DNA from: Flavobacterium sp. KACC 22761
Lineage (GTDB): Bacteria; Bacteroidota; Bacteroidia; Flavobacteriales; Flavobacteriaceae
Assembly: GCF_034058155.1 (NCBI RefSeq)
Contig: NZ_CP139148.1
Location: 1,178,001-1,242,000 of the forward strand
Direction: 5' to 3'
Length of the DNA: 64,000 nt
The notes below the pieces were generated by a model. The model did no database searches and was not told the DNA's origin. It saw nothing but the letters and a program-made list of their open reading frames with translations. Each line of letters begins with the position of its first letter. Position 1 is the stretch's first letter. A program made the translations under genes and the position numbers. Shown here piece by piece: positions 63,401 through 64,000 of this stretch.

Positions 63401-64000
63401 ATGGATACAAAAGAGCTTTTAAAAAAAGTACGGAAAATAGAAATCAAAACGAAAAGACTGAGTAATCATATCTTTTCGGGAGAATACCACTCTTCATTTA
63501 AAGGACGAGGAATGACGTTTAGCGAGGTGCGTCAATACCAATACGGAGATGATATTCGTAACATCGATTGGAACGTAACTGCACGCTACAACGAAGCTCA
63601 CGTTAAAGTATTTGAAGAAGAACGCGAATTGACCATGGTTTTGATGGTGGATATTTCGGGTTCTGAAGGTTTTGGATCAAAAAGCCAATTTAAAAAAGAC
63701 ATCGTAACCGAAATTGCGGCAACGATGGCTTTTTCGGCTACACAAAATAACGACAAAATCGGATTGATTTTATTTTCTGATAATGTCGAATTATACATTC
63801 CGCCCAAAAAAGGCCGTTCGCACGTTTTGAGAATCATTCGAGAATTGATCGAGTTTGAACCAAAAAGTCACAAAACCGATATTTCTGAAGCTTTGAAATT
63901 TTTATCGGGAACTCAAAAAAAGAAAGCCATTGTTTTTATGATTTCAGATTTCATGTCTGAAAATTATGAGCAAACATTAAAAATTGCTTCAAAAAAACAT
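63401..64000 (+). CDS. DUF58-domain protein (5' part, runs off the window)
   Basis: Two hundred codons are visible from the ATG (MDTKELLKKVRKIEIKTKRL) and the frame is open at the window edge. The DUF58 core is RQYQYGDDIRNIDWNVTAR, followed by a vWA-like MIDAS DISGSEGFG. It is 79 bases after the MoxR gene, the normal next gene in the MoxR/Bat operon; further Bat genes should follow outside the window. Confidence 0.93.
   Translation, partial: MDTKELLKKVRKIEIKTKRLSNHIFSGEYHSSFKGRGMTFSEVRQYQYGDDIRNIDWNVTARYNEAHVKVFEEERELTMVLMVDISGSEGFGSKSQFKKDIVTEIAATMAFSATQNNDKIGLILFSDNVELYIPPKKGRSHVLRIIRELIEFEPKSHKTDISEALKFLSGTQKKKAIVFMISDFMSENYEQTLKIASKKH

Overview
The window is a low-GC segment of a Bacteroidota chromosome, most likely a Flavobacterium. 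Four things point there. Many genes are preceded by the Bacteroidota -7 promoter word TAnnTTTG and lack a clear Shine-Dalgarno. There is a PorZ-type component of the type IX secretion system. The succinate dehydrogenase is the three-gene, single-cytochrome-b form. Several short palindromic intergenic words recur. No phage, transposase, CRISPR array, rRNA or replication origin was seen, and most of the content is housekeeping. One tRNA with a CAT anticodon lies at 13836-13909.

Layout: (1) 1-7.7 kb holds the end of an S9 peptidase, a hybrid histidine kinase, an NtrC-type sigma-54 activator and a tandem array of six paralogous small secreted PepSY-like proteins. (2) 7.7-13.4 kb is fatty-acid initiation (accC, accB, fabH) with rpmF and DUF177, then pdxA and ribE from facing promoters. 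(3) 13.4-21.2 kb has a tiny proline-rich membrane protein, the tRNA, a three-gene operon (lipoprotein, 786-aa exported protein, methylmalonyl-CoA epimerase), an Ig-like lipoprotein, a nitrilase-type amidohydrolase and a DeoR regulator. (4) 21.5-26.7 kb is sdhCAB and HMG-CoA synthase. (5) 26.7-34.2 kb is a looser, repeat-rich stretch with small hypothetical genes, a GNAT acetyltransferase, aminopeptidase P, ferritin, an AIM24-family protein and an alpha/beta hydrolase. (6) 34.2-44.0 kb carries an AddB-like nuclease in an operon with a minimal ABC pair, an OmpA/TSP3 protein, kbl and an AddA-like helicase-nuclease. (7) 44.1-54.7 kb has lspA, two Roadblock/LC7 proteins, a DksA-like protein, ileS, recO, porZ and gdhA. 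(8) 55.0-64.0 kb has a putative outer-membrane barrel, metB, a DUF3298 lipoprotein, an AlbA_2 protein, an SDR, a DUF4382 lipoprotein, an aldo/keto reductase, MoxR and the start of a DUF58 gene.

The parts most worth following up are the six-paralog PepSY-like array beside a phosphorelay (kinase, receiver, HPt, sigma-54 activator), the paired Roadblock/LC7 genes without a local GTPase, the addB-membrane protein-ABC ATPase operon, and a family of MITE-like palindromic elements of about 100-110 bp at 26.8, 27.7 and 29.2 kb. Many gene starts had to be moved downstream of the longest open frame. Promoter words inside the extra 5' segment, signal peptides and TTG starts guided those choices. All functional statements come from reading motifs by eye, with no database search.
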